This document shows positions 29,662-29,875 of a stretch of DNA of 29,875 nucleotides, piece after piece (within the stretch, counting starts at the first letter, position 1; every line of letters begins with the position of its first letter). Where the stretch lies: contig VSND01000058.1 of the NCBI GenBank assembly GCA_009774145.1, positions 1 through 29,875 on the forward strand, in the 5' to 3' direction. The DNA is from Lachnospiraceae bacterium. GTDB taxonomy: Bacteria > Bacillota > Clostridia > Lachnospirales > Lachnospiraceae. The notes beneath the pieces were generated by a model that did no database searches, was not told the origin of the DNA, and worked only from the letters and a program-made list of their open reading frames with translations. The position numbers and the translations under genes were made by a program.

Positions 29662-29875
29662 TCCATCTTCAAGACCATCCGCGGGTACGGAGGTTCCGCC
29701 GTCTGTGCCAGCCAGGACCTGAATGACTTCTTTAACCTGGACGAAGGACGGTTTGGGAAAGGCATCATCAACAACTCCAAGACCAAGATCATCCTGAGCC
29801 TGGAGGATGACGAGGCCATGCGCGTGCAGAGCGCCCTCCACCTTTCCGATGCGGAGGTCATGGAGGTCACCCACT
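29662..29875 (+). pseudogene. VirB4/TraE-type conjugation ATPase, internal fragment to window edge
   Basis: On the + strand the frame from about 29665 reads FKTIRGYGGSAVCASQDLND, then EGRFGKGIINNSKTKI and DDEAMRVQSALHLSDAEVMEV. This is the C-terminal region of the VirB4/TraE-like ATPase of type IV secretion systems in clostridial conjugative elements. The larger N-terminal part with Walker A is not upstream; instead the head-to-head integrase remnant begins. The gene continues past the window end, so its 3' end is unseen. Confidence 0.7.

Noticed and set aside
29658..29874. N-terminal ~72 residues of the integrase frame as integrase sequence
   Set aside because: The same bases read on the + strand give clear VirB4-type sequence, so the - strand reading is a shadow.
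1..29875. CRISPR arrays, tRNA or rRNA genes
   Set aside because: No regularly spaced direct repeats and no tRNA- or rRNA-like sequence was recognised on either strand.

Overview
The window looks like the chromosome of a low-oxygen gut Firmicute, most likely a Lachnospiraceae-type clostridium. The evidence is the mix of a PcrA/UvrB/RlmD core with Gram-positive features, AGGAGG-type ribosome binding sites, an oxygen-sensitive glycyl radical enzyme, and conjugative-element genes of the kind common in gut Clostridia. Genus cannot be fixed from the sequence alone.

Region 1 (1-5951) is a decayed, rearranged mobilizable/conjugative element. It has a hairpin-rich candidate oriT, MobC, a small zinc-ribbon protein, an AT-rich SnoaL-like cargo gene, a relaxase lacking its N-terminus and fused to the first codons of a RepA-type replication initiator, a DUF3970 remnant and a DUF6075 gene. 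An intact IS110-family insertion sequence (transposase 4294-5577) follows. Its leader folds into two large stem-loop domains that fit a bridge RNA. The region ends at the 3' end of rlmD, a known type of target for integrative elements.

Region 2 (5952-10734) is ordinary chromosome: rlmD, a small acidic-tailed membrane protein, pcrA, a structured intergenic region and a tiny two-helix membrane protein. An orphan SsuA/THI5-like substrate-binding lipoprotein (10798-11790) follows.

Region 3 (12013-25350) is the most interesting part. Leftward from 19986 runs lacI - SIS-domain isomerase - ribokinase-like kinase - RbsD/FucU mutarotase - sugar-binding lipoprotein - double ABC ATPase - two permeases. 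Rightward from 20222 runs deoC - glycyl radical enzyme - its activating enzyme - WG-repeat lipoprotein. Each side of the divergent promoter region has a LacI-type operator just downstream of a good promoter, so one repressor probably controls both arms. A radical dehydratase next to deoxyribose-phosphate aldolase, a pentose-type kinase, a mutarotase and a pentose-type importer suggests a fermentative route in which a pentitol or related sugar is dehydrated to a 2-deoxypentose, phosphorylated, then split to acetaldehyde and glyceraldehyde 3-phosphate. This substrate assignment is inference.

Region 4 (25377-28856) holds a nitronate monooxygenase/FabK-like flavoprotein behind a consensus promoter buried in a perfect 23-bp palindrome, and uvrB with a LexA-type box upstream. 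Region 5 (28861-29875) is another mobile-element scar: the catalytic half of a tyrosine integrase abutting head-to-head the C-terminal part of a VirB4/TraE-type conjugation ATPase that runs off the window.
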